Source: Phycisphaerae bacterium (lineage in GTDB: Bacteria; Planctomycetota; Phycisphaerae; UBA1845; UTPLA1). From it: DNA of 58,560 bases. This document shows, piece by piece, positions 42,197 to 50,642 of the stretch (position 1 is the stretch's first letter; the number at the start of each line of letters is the position of its first letter). Both the position numbers and the translations under genes were made by a program. The stretch is taken from positions 1 to 58,560 of the forward strand of contig JAUIHO010000002.1 in NCBI GenBank assembly GCA_030432035.1, given 5' to 3'. The notes under the pieces are model-generated. The model searched no databases. It was not told the DNA's origin and was given only the letters and a program-made list of their open reading frames with translations.

Positions 42197-42856
42197 ATGT
42201 TGAAGATGAATAAACGACTCGCCCTGACCCTCGCCGCTACGCTGGCCACCGCCTTCGCGGCGACCACGGCCTACGCCGGTCCCAACCACCGCATTAAGCA
42301 ACGCTTTGGTAACTACGACGTTGATGTCGATATCCAAGCGCGTATCAATCATCGCGGCCCAGCACTTTTGAAGGTGCGTTACGACGTTGAAGTCGAAGGC
42401 CGTCGCGTTGCACGCCAACCGTTGAATCTCGTGCTAACGATCCAAGCACCGCACGTGTTCAACGGTTGCAACCACGCCGCCAACGTTCGCTGCGGCTCAG
42501 CCTGTAGTGCCAACATCTATCGCGGCCAACGCGGCGTACGCGGTGCACGCTTCAACAAGGTACCGGCCAATCGCTTTCGACCGCCGGCACCGTATCAGGT
42601 CGTGATCCCGCTGGATCGCCCGACGGATATCGATCGCGGTGAGTTGGAATTCGAAAGTTCGATCAACATTCGGTTGCCGCAGCATCTTGCACGTCAGGCG
42701 CATAACCTGATCGTCGATGCCAAGGTAATCAACCAACGCAACGGTAACGTGCTCGATACGGATCGCACCACCGTGCAGAAGGCGGGCTTCGGCCAGCCGC
42801 GGATCCAACCGCATCGACCGGGCTTCGGCAACCGCGGACCGCGCGGTCGGTTCTAA
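42197..42856 (+). CDS. Exported basic protein, unknown function
   Basis: The 219-residue product has a signal peptide ending near 'TTAYAGPNH' and an Arg- and Asn-rich mature part with four Cys in the middle ('NGCNHAANVRCGSACSAN' region) and a basic Gly/Arg tail ('RPGFGNRGPRGRF'). No family was recognised. A GGCAGGTG-like site precedes the ATG. The 237-base gap upstream is AT-rich and probably holds the promoter. A good terminator follows. Confidence 0.65.
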   Translation: MLKMNKRLALTLAATLATAFAATTAYAGPNHRIKQRFGNYDVDVDIQARINHRGPALLKVRYDVEVEGRRVARQPLNLVLTIQAPHVFNGCNHAANVRCGSACSANIYRGQRGVRGARFNKVPANRFRPPAPYQVVIPLDRPTDIDRGELEFESSINIRLPQHLARQAHNLIVDAKVINQRNGNVLDTDRTTVQKAGFGQPRIQPHRPGFGNRGPRGRF

Positions 42857-42902
42857 GAGGCAAATCAACACCACCGAGTGATGGGTAGTTACCATCCTCA
42901 AT

Positions 42903-42950
42903 ACGGAAGGTCGGGCGCGTGTGGGCTGCGCTCGGCCTTTCCGTTTTTTT
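42903..42950 (+). terminator. Intrinsic terminator
   Basis: ACGGAAGG...GGGCGC pairs with GCGCTC...CCTTTCCGT (one bulge and G-T pairs), followed by T7. It ends the transcript of the basic exported protein. Confidence 0.82.
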
Positions 42951-43011
42951 ATTTACAACGGGCGGAGATTAAATTCTCCATACGCGACGGCTGATCTCGT
43001 TTGTTGAAGGC

Positions 43012-43182
43012 TCATATATTCTCCCCACAGCGCGGACACCGTGGGAATGACGCGCTCGTCATGCGGAACCCACACTCGGGGCAAACGGTCGCATCGACTT
43101 CGCGTCGAAGTCGCATTACCAGAAAAGCAACCGCGCCAACTACAACCAAACAGGCGAGTACGTATCCAAGAATCGGATTCAT
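43012..43182 (-). CDS. Small membrane protein with C-terminal zinc ribbon
   Basis: This 56-residue frame starts at the ATG immediately after the TAG of the YbbR gene. It encodes one membrane span ('MNPILGYVLACLVVVGAVAFLVM') followed by a zinc ribbon with CPECG and CPRCG (four Cys, spaced C-x2-C ... C-x2-C). The zero-base spacing makes it the third gene of the c-di-AMP operon. Small proteins of this plan are often missed by annotation. Its role is unknown; it could be a membrane adaptor. Confidence 0.75.
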   Translation of the reverse strand: MNPILGYVLACLVVVGAVAFLVMRLRREVDATVCPECGFRMTSASFPRCPRCGENI

Positions 43183-44241
43183 CTACGATTCACCGTCGGG
43201 CGGTTCGGTTGCGGGTGTACCGCCATCCGTGCCCGCGATCGGTTCCAAGTGAAAGCGGACCTGCCGCTTGGCGGTTTCTTCGCTAACGCGACAGCCGGCG
43301 AAATCGATCGGCAGGAAATATCGCACTTCACGCGTGATCGTCTTGCCGATGCCGGGGTCGTTGATATCGCGTGCGAAGATGTCAACGAACGCCCGAATTT
43401 GGTTTGCTTCCAGCGCCGCAACGCGTTCGCGCGGGCCGCTGACGTCTACGTAGATAATGAACTCAGCATCCTCCGCGACGATGCGATAATCTTGCTGCAC
43501 CCGATCGGGGATCGACCAGCGGATGGTGATCGGCCCCTTGCTTTCTACGGCTTGCAACGTTTCGATTTTGCCGGAAACCGTCACGCTCGGCGGTGTGATT
43601 TGAATCGCATTGCCAGACACGAACAACTTCGACAGGCCGCTTAGCGTCGGCTTGCCCTGAAACTCAAACGCAAAGCCCGGCGTCCGTTCGGTGATGTAGT
43701 CCGATGCGTTTATTACAGCTTCGAGTTGGCTACGGAATGTCTCGTTAGCCGCCACGAACGACGGCACGCGCGCGCTCACGGTCTTATCGGACAGCGTGCG
43801 CGATACTTTCAAGTCGCCGAACTCCACGCGCACCGGAATGTCATCGATCTCAACGTAAGAGTCGATGCGCAGGGTCTCTTCCTCTGGCACAGCCTTAAGA
43901 ATCGAGCCGGCTATACGCAGGTCGCGCACGTTGCGCAGTAGATCTTCGCGCACGGAAAGTTGATAGGGCTCGGCGCGCGGCGTGCGCGCTTCGTCCATAC
44001 GAATTTCGAGTGTGTCGCGCGCGGAAAGTTGCGTCTTCAACTCTGTAATTCGGCGACGACGACCGCGAATCGTTACTTTGTATTCGCGCTGCGCCGGCGG
44101 TTGCGCCAAGCCGACGTAGACTTCCGGGTTTTGGCTGGTGAAGATGACCGGCACGCTGACCGTCTCGTCGGTCATCACACCTTGGTCGGCGACGAACCAA
44201 ATCAGCAATGTGATCACCACGACCACCGACGTGCTGCGCAC
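43183..44241 (-). CDS. YbbR-domain protein (CdaR-like)
   Basis: The 352-residue product has an N-terminal membrane anchor ('VVVVITLLIWFVADQGV') followed by about three YbbR-like beta domains ('VSVPVIFTSQNPEVYVG', 'VRVEFGDLKVSRTLSDKTVSARVPSF', 'SVTVSGKIETLQAVESKGPITI'). In Firmicutes CdaR, a YbbR protein, binds and controls the diadenylate cyclase CdaA. Here it lies right behind a CdaA-type gene, so the same pairing is likely. The start is uncertain: the frame continues upstream from the GTG at 44241 through 'SNQPSKWHRFRHF' with no ATG, and an ATT about 48 bases earlier is possible. Confidence 0.82.
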   Translation of the reverse strand: MRSTSVVVVITLLIWFVADQGVMTDETVSVPVIFTSQNPEVYVGLAQPPAQREYKVTIRGRRRRITELKTQLSARDTLEIRMDEARTPRAEPYQLSVREDLLRNVRDLRIAGSILKAVPEEETLRIDSYVEIDDIPVRVEFGDLKVSRTLSDKTVSARVPSFVAANETFRSQLEAVINASDYITERTPGFAFEFQGKPTLSGLSKLFVSGNAIQITPPSVTVSGKIETLQAVESKGPITIRWSIPDRVQQDYRIVAEDAEFIIYVDVSGPRERVAALEANQIRAFVDIFARDINDPGIGKTITREVRYFLPIDFAGCRVSEETAKRQVRFHLEPIAGTDGGTPATEPPDGES

Positions 44242-44284
44242 GAAGTGTCGAAAGCGATGCCACTTTGATGGTTGGTTACTCTCG

Positions 44285-45082
44285 CTAATCTTCGTCGTCC
44301 TTTCCGATCTTAGTGAGTTCGGTGCGCAGTGTTTGACGCAGGCTCTCGGGCGTCAAATTGCGCCGCATGTTGCCGTTTTCGACTAGGCTGATGATGCCGG
44401 TCTCTTCGCTGATGACTAAAATCAGCGCGTCCGATTCCTGCGATAGCCCGATGGCGGCGCGATGGCGCGAGCCCAACGCGATGCTCACTTCGGATGATTC
44501 GGCCAAGGGGAACTGCACCGCAGCTGCGGCGATTCGACCTTGCGCGATAATCACGCCCATGTCGTGCAACGCCGAGCCGGGCCAGAAAATGGTCGTGAGC
44601 AACTGCTTGGTCACTTCCGCGTCGAGCCGAACGCCGCTTTCCATCAATGCGCCGAACTCGGTCGATTTCTCAAACGCGATAAGCGCGCCGATCTTGTTCT
44701 TTGATAGGTAGCCGGACGCATCGACCACCTGATCGATCACGCGGTCCATCGCCTGCGGCGAGTCGGCAATCCATGTGGCCGCGCCCAATCGAATCAGCGC
44801 GCGTCGCAATTCGGGCTGGAAGGCGACCAGTGCCACGAGGAACAATCCGAGCGTAAATGTCGGATATAGCGCCTGGATGCGCTCCATCTGGAATGCGTTG
44901 GCAATCCAGTAGAGCACGAGCGTTCCGCCCATCAGCAGCAACACGAAGCCGCGCAACAATCGCGCTCCGCGCGTACCGCGCAAAAATCGCATGATCGCCG
45001 TGACGACCGCTCCGATGAGTAGCAACTCCACCAGATCCGGCCATTGGGCGCGTTCCCAGATGTCTAAGATCGCTTGAATCAA
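44285..45082 (-). CDS. cdaA: Diadenylate cyclase, CdaA/DacA type
   Basis: The 265-residue protein has three membrane spans in the first 95 residues ('LVELLLIGAVVTAIMRFL', 'LLRGFVLLLMGGTLVLYWIA', 'FTLGLFLVALVAF') and a DisA_N cyclase domain ('GALIAFEKSTEFGALMESGVRLDA', 'GSRHRAAIGLSQESDALILVISEETGIIS'). It makes c-di-AMP from two ATP at the membrane. The RHR motif is intact. The usual DGA motif reads DMG ('ALHDMGVII'), keeping the metal-binding Asp. The start appears to be a TTG at 45082; no strong ribosome site was seen. It heads the operon with the YbbR protein and a small zinc-ribbon protein. Confidence 0.9.
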   Translation of the reverse strand: MIQAILDIWERAQWPDLVELLLIGAVVTAIMRFLRGTRGARLLRGFVLLLMGGTLVLYWIANAFQMERIQALYPTFTLGLFLVALVAFQPELRRALIRLGAATWIADSPQAMDRVIDQVVDASGYLSKNKIGALIAFEKSTEFGALMESGVRLDAEVTKQLLTTIFWPGSALHDMGVIIAQGRIAAAAVQFPLAESSEVSIALGSRHRAAIGLSQESDALILVISEETGIISLVENGNMRRNLTPESLRQTLRTELTKIGKDDED

Positions 45083-45293
45083 AGTTGTTTAATTTCCGCC
45101 CGCCAAGTGTTTTGGCCACTTGCACGGCGTTGAAGCCTTCGCTAGGTTGCGATTCTAAGTTTGAAGCGGCGCGACCGCTACGGATGTCGTCGCGATTCGC
45201 GGCAACGCGCGGCAAACGATTCACCTTAGTATCCATCGGTTATTCACAACGGGCGGTCGCGTCCGAATTGCCGTACAGCCGACAGAGGTCACC

Positions 45294-46262
45294 ATGTCGA
45301 AGCCAGTGGTTTATCTGACACGATTGATTCCCGACGCCGGTTTGGATTTGCTGGTTAAGGCGGGCTTTAGCCTTCGCATCAATCAGAAGGCCCGCGGGTT
45401 ATCCGCGGAAGAATTGATCGAAGCCGCCGCCGGTGCCGACGCCGTGATTTCCCAGTTAGCGGACCCCATCAACAGTGCCGTCCTCGAAGCGTGGGCGCCC
45501 AAGTGCAAGGTCGTCGCCACCTGCGCCGTCGGTTTCGACAACATCGACGTCAAAACTGCCGCCAAACTTGGCATGACGGTCACAAATACGCCGGACGTGT
45601 TGACCAACGCAACCGCCGATCTCACATGGGCGCTGCTGCTGGCGACGGCGCGCCGATTGGGCGAGGGCGAACGCCTGGTGCGCGCGGGGGCTTGGCGCGG
45701 TTGGGAAATGATGCAGCTCATGGGGGCCGACGTGTTTGGCCAGTCCCTAGGCATCATCGGTGCGGGCCGCATCGGCCAAGCAGTTGCCAAACGTGCTTCC
45801 GGCTTTGACATGAAGGTGTGTTACGTAGCGCGGAGCGAAAAGCCCGAAATGACGGCACTTGGAGCCAAGCGCGTCGATCTCGATACGCTGCTTACAACCA
45901 GCGATTTTGTCTCGCTGCATACAGCACTAACCCCGGATACGCACCATTTATTGAACGCAAAGGCCTTCGACAAACTCAAGCCGGGAGCGATTTTGATCAA
46001 CACCGCGCGTGGCTCGGTCGTCGATCAGGTCGAGATGATCGCGGCACTCCGCGACGGTCGGCTGGCTGCCGCCGGGCTCGATGTATTCGACGGCGAGCCC
46101 GCTATTCCGAACGAACTGCTGGAAATGGATAACGTGGTCATGCTGCCGCACATCGGTTCGGCGACCGTCCGCACGCGCACGCGAATGGCCGAAATTGCCG
46201 CCAATAATGTGATTGCGGTTCTCACCGATAAGCCGCCGCAAACGCCGGTGACGGTAAGTTGA
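45294..46262 (+). CDS. D-2-hydroxyacid dehydrogenase, glycerate/glyoxylate reductase type
   Basis: The 322-residue enzyme has 'CAVGFDNIDVKTAAKLGMTVTNTPDVLTNATADL' in the substrate domain, the NAD(P) site 'LGIIGAGRIGQAVAKRA', and catalytic Arg in 'INTARGSVVD', Glu in 'DVFDGEPAIP' and His in 'MLPHIGSATVRTR'. These are the marks of GRHPR/GhrB-like enzymes that reduce glyoxylate or hydroxypyruvate. 'YVARSEKP' after the nucleotide site suggests NADPH preference, since an Arg occupies the region that recognises the 2'-phosphate. It is divergent from the cdaA operon. A second, more LdhA-like family member is encoded at 25663-26670. Confidence 0.9.
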   Translation: MSKPVVYLTRLIPDAGLDLLVKAGFSLRINQKARGLSAEELIEAAAGADAVISQLADPINSAVLEAWAPKCKVVATCAVGFDNIDVKTAAKLGMTVTNTPDVLTNATADLTWALLLATARRLGEGERLVRAGAWRGWEMMQLMGADVFGQSLGIIGAGRIGQAVAKRASGFDMKVCYVARSEKPEMTALGAKRVDLDTLLTTSDFVSLHTALTPDTHHLLNAKAFDKLKPGAILINTARGSVVDQVEMIAALRDGRLAAAGLDVFDGEPAIPNELLEMDNVVMLPHIGSATVRTRTRMAEIAANNVIAVLTDKPPQTPVTVS

Positions 46263-46357
46263 TCCGGTAATCGCAGGGCTTCGACGCCTTCGCGCAGCGT
46301 TTCACAACACGAGCACGGGTGCAACGCCGTTTGATCGCGCTGAAATGCGTTTTAGCG

Positions 46358-46387
46358 TTGTTGGCCGACTTTGAAATACGGTATATT
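46358..46387 (+). promoter_or_regulatory. Possible promoter of the GH10-like gene
   Basis: TTGTTG at 46358-46363 and TATATT at 46382-46387 are separated by 18 bases. The start would lie about 80 bases before the ATG at 46478. Confidence 0.4.
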
Positions 46388-46477
46388 GTGGAATTCGATT
46401 GGTGGGGCCGTTTGAGCGCGGCCGGGCCCATCGACAGCAAACTGTGATTTGTCGCAAAACCCGCCAAGGCAAGATGC

Positions 46478-47920
46478 ATGCTGCGATTAAAGCTTTACGA
46501 AAACGATAACTCCAGCGGCCCAGCCGACCTTGAGGCGGCCTACGTCGTCGGGCAGGATCGCGTGCCGATGCGCGGTGAAGTGCGTGTCGCCGATGGCGAG
46601 ATGACCATCGAAACGCGCGCTCGCTCCGCCGCTGCGGTGGCTGTGCCTTGGAAGGTGCCGGGCGTCGGAACCGTCGTGCTGGAAACGCCGCGCCTACCGG
46701 AACGGCAGGAGCCGTACAACCTGCACGTCGAACTGGCCCGCGGTCAAATGATGCGCATCAGCCAAAAACGCGAAGACTGGGGCTTTTACGACTTTGAAGC
46801 GGGGGCCGAACATTACGCCAAGATAAGCGAGGCCCGCGCGCAACTGATCGAAGCCATGACGGCGGGGCCGGGGCCAGCGGCGGCTAAGTTGGCCAACGAC
46901 GCGATTCGTCGCGGCGTGGTGGCGGGCGACGAACTCAGTCTGTTTCACGCCAACGTCTTTCTCGATCGACGCATCGCGGCGGGCAACCTCGCCAAGCGCC
47001 CACTGGGTTGTCGGATTGACCCGGAACAAATGCAAAACGGTTGTGCCGATCGACTCGCACAGGTGTTCGATTACGGCGTGTTGCCGATCGGTCAGTTGGA
47101 TAACGACCCATCCGGCAAAGCGGCGCGCGACCCGAATATCGAAACCTGGCTCAATCATTTGCGTCAGAAGAAAAAGACGGTTTGGGCAGAAGGGTTACTA
47201 ACGCTCGACCCGAACGCGATGCCAAGCTGGCTCGCCCGCGCCGCACAGGACTACCCAAAGTTCCGCGACGCCGCCCAATTGCACATTCGCTCGATGCTCA
47301 AGGCGTATGGTCCATACGTCCACACGTGGGAAGCCATTCGCGGCGTGCACGCACACAACGATTATCGCTTCACGTTTGAGCAAATCATGGAGCTGACGCG
47401 CATCGCGTGTTTGCTGGTAAAGCAAACGTCTCCCAAGAGCACGGTCGTGATCGGCGTCACGCAGCCGTGGGGCGAGTACTACGCCAACGACCCGCGCACG
47501 ATTCCGCCGATGCTGTTCGCCGAGATGGCGCTAAGCAGCGGCATTCACTTTGACGCGTTTGCCGTTGATTTGCGCTTCGATATCACGAGCGGTAATCCGC
47601 AGATGCGCGACCTGATGCAAATCTCAAGCATGCTCGATCGCTTCGGTGCCTTCGGCAAGCCGGTGCATGTGATGTTCGCGGGCGTGCCGTCCGAACAAGC
47701 GGGCGACGGCACCAGTTGGCGCGACGGTTGGAGCGAAGCCACGCAAGCGCAATGGTGCAACGACCTGATGCGCATCGCGTTTTCAAAGCCGGCCGTCGAA
47801 TCGGTTGCATTTCAACGCTTGATCGATCGCGATGTTCCCGACGGTCTATTTAAGAAAGACGGTTCGCCCAAAGCCGCCGTGATGGAAATCATGCGGTTGC
47901 GGAAAGAACTGGGTGTTTAG
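46478..47920 (+). CDS. GH10-like protein lacking obvious catalytic glutamates
   Basis: The 480-residue protein has no signal peptide. Residues about 1-130 form a beta-rich domain like the one found in front of planctomycete GH10 proteins. A TIM-barrel resembling family GH10 (beta-1,4-xylanases) follows, with 'ADRLAQVFDYGVLPIGQLDN', 'KKKTVWAEGLLTLDPNAMPSWL', 'YGPYVHTWEAIRGVHAHNDYRF' and 'VIGVTQPWGEYYANDP'. Active GH10 enzymes have an acid/base Glu in W-(D/E)-x-x-N-E and a nucleophile in (I/V)-T-E-(L/F)-D. Here the corresponding segments read 'WEAIRGVHAHN' and 'PVHVMFAGVPSEQ', with neither Glu in place. It is probably a non-catalytic sugar-binding relative or a different activity. Confidence 0.72.
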   Translation: MLRLKLYENDNSSGPADLEAAYVVGQDRVPMRGEVRVADGEMTIETRARSAAAVAVPWKVPGVGTVVLETPRLPERQEPYNLHVELARGQMMRISQKREDWGFYDFEAGAEHYAKISEARAQLIEAMTAGPGPAAAKLANDAIRRGVVAGDELSLFHANVFLDRRIAAGNLAKRPLGCRIDPEQMQNGCADRLAQVFDYGVLPIGQLDNDPSGKAARDPNIETWLNHLRQKKKTVWAEGLLTLDPNAMPSWLARAAQDYPKFRDAAQLHIRSMLKAYGPYVHTWEAIRGVHAHNDYRFTFEQIMELTRIACLLVKQTSPKSTVVIGVTQPWGEYYANDPRTIPPMLFAEMALSSGIHFDAFAVDLRFDITSGNPQMRDLMQISSMLDRFGAFGKPVHVMFAGVPSEQAGDGTSWRDGWSEATQAQWCNDLMRIAFSKPAVESVAFQRLIDRDVPDGLFKKDGSPKAAVMEIMRLRKELGV

Positions 47921-48066
47921 AAGGCGTTAGACGGGGCAATATCTGTTGCTGCATCAATAAGTGATTGGTATTAATTAGAGCGTTTTTCAACTGACCGTGG
48001 CGGCAAAAAGCTTACCGCGTTTAGTTTATTGAATCTTAAAGCCCGGTAGGGCTGATAGGTTGACAG

Positions 48067-48114
48067 CCCCGGATGAAGCGCAGACCGCGTCAGCGGTCGG
48101 AGCGTAATCCGGGG
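48067..48114. repeat. Nested inverted repeat
   Basis: CCCCGGAT at 48067-48074 pairs with ATCCGGGG at 48107-48114. Inside them, GACCGC-gtca-GCGGTC at 48083-48098 forms a second perfect hairpin. Confidence 0.85.
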
Positions 48115-48135
48115 TCATCGAGCACGAGAATATTA

Positions 48136-48262
48136 AGCCCCGGTAAGGGGCGTAGGTACCTTCACCGCTACCGCGGTTTAACACGCGATACAACATGAAC
48201 CATGGATTGCGCGGCTAGCGCCGCTTCATCCATGGCTCTCGACCTTCGCCCCTACCGGGGCT
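48136..48262. repeat. Large nested foldback element
   Basis: AGCCCCGGTAAGGGGCG at 48136 onward pairs with CGCCCCTACCGGGGCT ending at 48262. Within it, CCATGGA...GCGGC at 48200-48214 pairs with GCCGC...TCCATGG ending at 48235. A single strand would fold into a long hairpin with a second hairpin at its tip. Confidence 0.8.
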
Positions 48263-48404
48263 GAGAAAGGCTATCGCGACGCCAAGCTGGAATGAAAAAT
48301 GGTCCAAGTCGTTTGGCAGTCCTACCAACTCGCGTAAATGAAGAAGCTCAGTCATTGTTGAGAGGCTATATTGCCTCCAGCACCGTGATACTGATCGTCC
48401 TCTT

Positions 48405-48449
48405 TGTCCCGGAGGGATCAGCGGAAAATAGCCCCCCACATCTTGGGGG
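48405..48449 (-). repeat. Double-hairpin repeat, inverted copy
   Basis: On the minus strand this reads CCCCCCA-agatg-TGGGGGG, then CTATTTTCC, then ATCCCTCCGGGAC: the same plan as the copies at 29838-29884 and 48557-48603. Confidence 0.75.
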
Positions 48450-48556
48450 GCACGTCATATCTGAATCGGAATTCATCCCGTAGGGATAGAAGGAAATAAC
48501 GGTCGTCATTCCCATCGTCCTTACAGGACGATTTATTCACTGGCTGGGCATTACAA

Positions 48557-48603
48557 CCACCATTGGAAATGGTGGGCTATTATCCGCCAGTCCCTACCGG
48601 GAC
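48557..48603 (+). repeat. Double-hairpin repeat, copy 2
   Basis: CCACCAT-tggaa-ATGGTGG at 48557-48575, then GCTATTATCC, then GTCCC-tacc-GGGAC at 48590-48603. Its length (47 bases) equals that of the copy at 29838-29884, although the hairpin arms differ in sequence. Confidence 0.8.
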
Positions 48604-48725
48604 GAAGAAATCGATAGGGCATACATGAATTGATGCCCGCGGCTACTGCGAGCTTTCTCGTGGTTGAATTGAAACGGTCGTTTTTTAATCGGGCCGCTGG
48701 GTTCGCGCGGAGTAATATTCAAAAA

Positions 48726-49385
48726 CTACTCGCCAACCCCATCCGTCGTTGCCGTCGGTTCGCCATTCAATCGTCGCTGTAGGATTTGCAGTATCTCGCG
48801 TTCGAGCGCCGTATCGCGCGGTAGGTCGGTCCATACCTGTTTCTGATCGGCTCGAAGCCCCGCGTCCGAATCGATCGGCGTCGAATTCGGGAGGTCTGTG
48901 AATTCATCATTCGTGCGCAGCGCGACGTACTCCGATGTATCGAGCCGCTGCACGCGAATTTGGCAATGCGCCACCATCTGCCCTTTGTTTTCCGTCACCC
49001 AAATCTTGCCGCTGCGTCGAAACTGATTGTTCGGCTTCAGCGTCTGATCGCCGATGCGCTCGCTACCGCCGCGGCGCGTATAAAGCGATGGACCGGCATC
49101 GATCGTGCCCGCATTCGGTCGAGCGCGAACCGAATCAAAATAGTTGCGCAGTGCATCGCTACCTGCCTGAACGACGACCGCCGAATCACCCGCGTTCACC
49201 ACTTGCGACGTCGCACCGCTACCGCCTAGCGGTTGGGCGGGTGCCGTCAACGGCGTCGCTTCGCTGCAACCGAAGGTGCCCATATGCAAGCATGGCACGG
49301 CAAGCAACAAACTCACAGTCCGAGTGAAGCGTCCGATGCGTCGCGCGATGGTGAATCGATTTCGAAGGGCGGCCAACTCGTACAT
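48726..49385 (-). CDS. Lipoprotein of unknown function
   Basis: The 219-residue product has a basic N-terminus and a hydrophobic segment with a lipobox-like Cys ('LHMGTFGCSEATP'). The mature part contains 'DALRNYFDSVRARPNAGTIDAGPSLY' and 'RRSGKIWVTENKGQMVAHCQIRVQRLDTSEYVALR', and ends in a charged helix ('ALEREILQILQRRL'). No family was recognised. The ATG at 49385 was preferred to one 33 bases upstream because GGAA lies 5 bases before it. It is divergent from lpxK. Confidence 0.65.
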   Translation of the reverse strand: MYELAALRNRFTIARRIGRFTRTVSLLLAVPCLHMGTFGCSEATPLTAPAQPLGGSGATSQVVNAGDSAVVVQAGSDALRNYFDSVRARPNAGTIDAGPSLYTRRGGSERIGDQTLKPNNQFRRSGKIWVTENKGQMVAHCQIRVQRLDTSEYVALRTNDEFTDLPNSTPIDSDAGLRADQKQVWTDLPRDTALEREILQILQRRLNGEPTATTDGVGE

Positions 49386-49517
49386 AGCGTTTCCTTGCTG
49401 CCGAAGCGTTAGCGACAAACGTGGTTCGTCGGGGATCGGTCGGTTTTCAACGAATCATAGCCGGAGCGTCGAGCCTGACCACCCACGCGGGCTTTTGCGG
49501 TAATATGATGACAGATC

Positions 49518-50642
49518 ATGCGCAGCCGTCACGATATTTTTTTCGATCTGATCAGCGGTCGCTCACAAGGCCTCTTTGCGGACATCGCGCGCGGCCTGCT
49601 TAGCGGCCTGTCGCTGTTGTATTCCCTCGTCATTCGGTTGCGAAACGTTTACTTCGATGCGGTGCCGGGGGCAGTGCAGCGTCTGCCGTCGCCCGTCATT
49701 TCCGTCGGTAACCTCACCGTCGGCGGCACGGGCAAAACGCCGATGACGATCGAAATCACCGACGCCGTGCGCCGGCGCGGTCATCGCGTGGCGATTCTCA
49801 CGCGCGGGTACGTTGCCAAACATGCGCAACGCGATTCGACAGACGCCTCGCAAAGCGACGAAGCGATGCTATTGGCGCGGCGCTGTCCGCAAGCGCTAGT
49901 GGTGGTCAATCCACGCCGGGCACAGGGCGGTCGCACCGCAATCGAATCCGGTTGCGATGTGCTGGTGATGGACGACGGCTTTCAACATCGCCGCCTCGGT
50001 CGTGACCTCGATATTGTTTTGGTCGATGCGACGCGCCCGTTCGGCTTCGGCGCGATGCTGCCGCGCGGTCTATTGCGCGAACCGCGCAGCGTGTTGCGGC
50101 GCGCCAATCTGTTGATCATGACGCGCAGCGATCAGGTCACCGAGAAAGATCGCAAGCTGTTGCACGGTCGGCTCGAACGCCTGTCGGGCGGCTTGCCCGT
50201 CATCGAAGCCGCGCACCGACCGGCGGGATTTGTCGATTTGGCGGGTGCGGCGCTATCGATTGGCGATCCGTCCGACATACGCGCGGTATTGTTTGCCGGG
50301 ATTGCAAACTTTGACGGGTTTCGTCAGACGGTCGAAGCACTCGGCGTGGAAATCGCCGCTGCCTACGAATATCCGGATCATCACGAATACACCGGCGACG
50401 AGCTGGCAGGTTTGCGCGACGTTGCCGACAACCTCGAAGCCAACGCGTTGATTACGACGGAGAAAGACGCGGTGAAGCTGGAGCATCGCTGGCGCGAAGG
50501 CGCGTGTCCGCTTTTGGTCATGCGCATGAAGATGCAGTTTGACGAAGCCGGTGCGCTGATCCTCGAACAAAAGATCGACGACCTCTTAAGCCGAATTCCC
50601 AGCCGCCAAGCAAGCGACGCCGCCGTATCGCACAGCGCGTGA
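49518..50642 (+). CDS. lpxK: Tetraacyldisaccharide 4'-kinase
   Basis: The 374-residue enzyme has an N-terminal membrane-associated helix ('GLLSGLSLLYSLVIRLRN'), the Walker A motif at 69-74 in 'VGNLTVGGTGKTP', then 'ILTRGY' and the Walker-B-like 'VLVMDDGFQHRRLGRDLDIVLVDATRPFGFG'. These are the standard LpxK landmarks. It phosphorylates the lipid A precursor at the 4' position on the cytoplasmic face of the inner membrane. Its presence implies a lipid-A-containing outer membrane. The stop overlaps the next gene by 4 bases, and that gene encodes a sugar-transferring membrane protein. Confidence 0.94.
   Translation: MRSRHDIFFDLISGRSQGLFADIARGLLSGLSLLYSLVIRLRNVYFDAVPGAVQRLPSPVISVGNLTVGGTGKTPMTIEITDAVRRRGHRVAILTRGYVAKHAQRDSTDASQSDEAMLLARRCPQALVVVNPRRAQGGRTAIESGCDVLVMDDGFQHRRLGRDLDIVLVDATRPFGFGAMLPRGLLREPRSVLRRANLLIMTRSDQVTEKDRKLLHGRLERLSGGLPVIEAAHRPAGFVDLAGAALSIGDPSDIRAVLFAGIANFDGFRQTVEALGVEIAAAYEYPDHHEYTGDELAGLRDVADNLEANALITTEKDAVKLEHRWREGACPLLVMRMKMQFDEAGALILEQKIDDLLSRIPSRQASDAAVSHSA

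Larger units (their letters stand above)
47921..48725. other. Gene-free 800-bp block packed with inverted repeats
   Basis: No protein gene was supported here. From about 48060 to 48610 the block is an almost unbroken series of palindromes: a nested foldback at 48067-48114, a larger one at 48136-48262, an inverted double-hairpin repeat at 48405-48449, a small hairpin at 48517-48531 and a forward double-hairpin repeat at 48557-48603. The first 130 bases and the last 115 show nothing clear. Confidence 0.7.

Noticed and set aside
47921-48725. CRISPR or integron attachment array
   Set aside because: The palindromes differ from one another and no regular repeat-spacer pattern or integrase is present.
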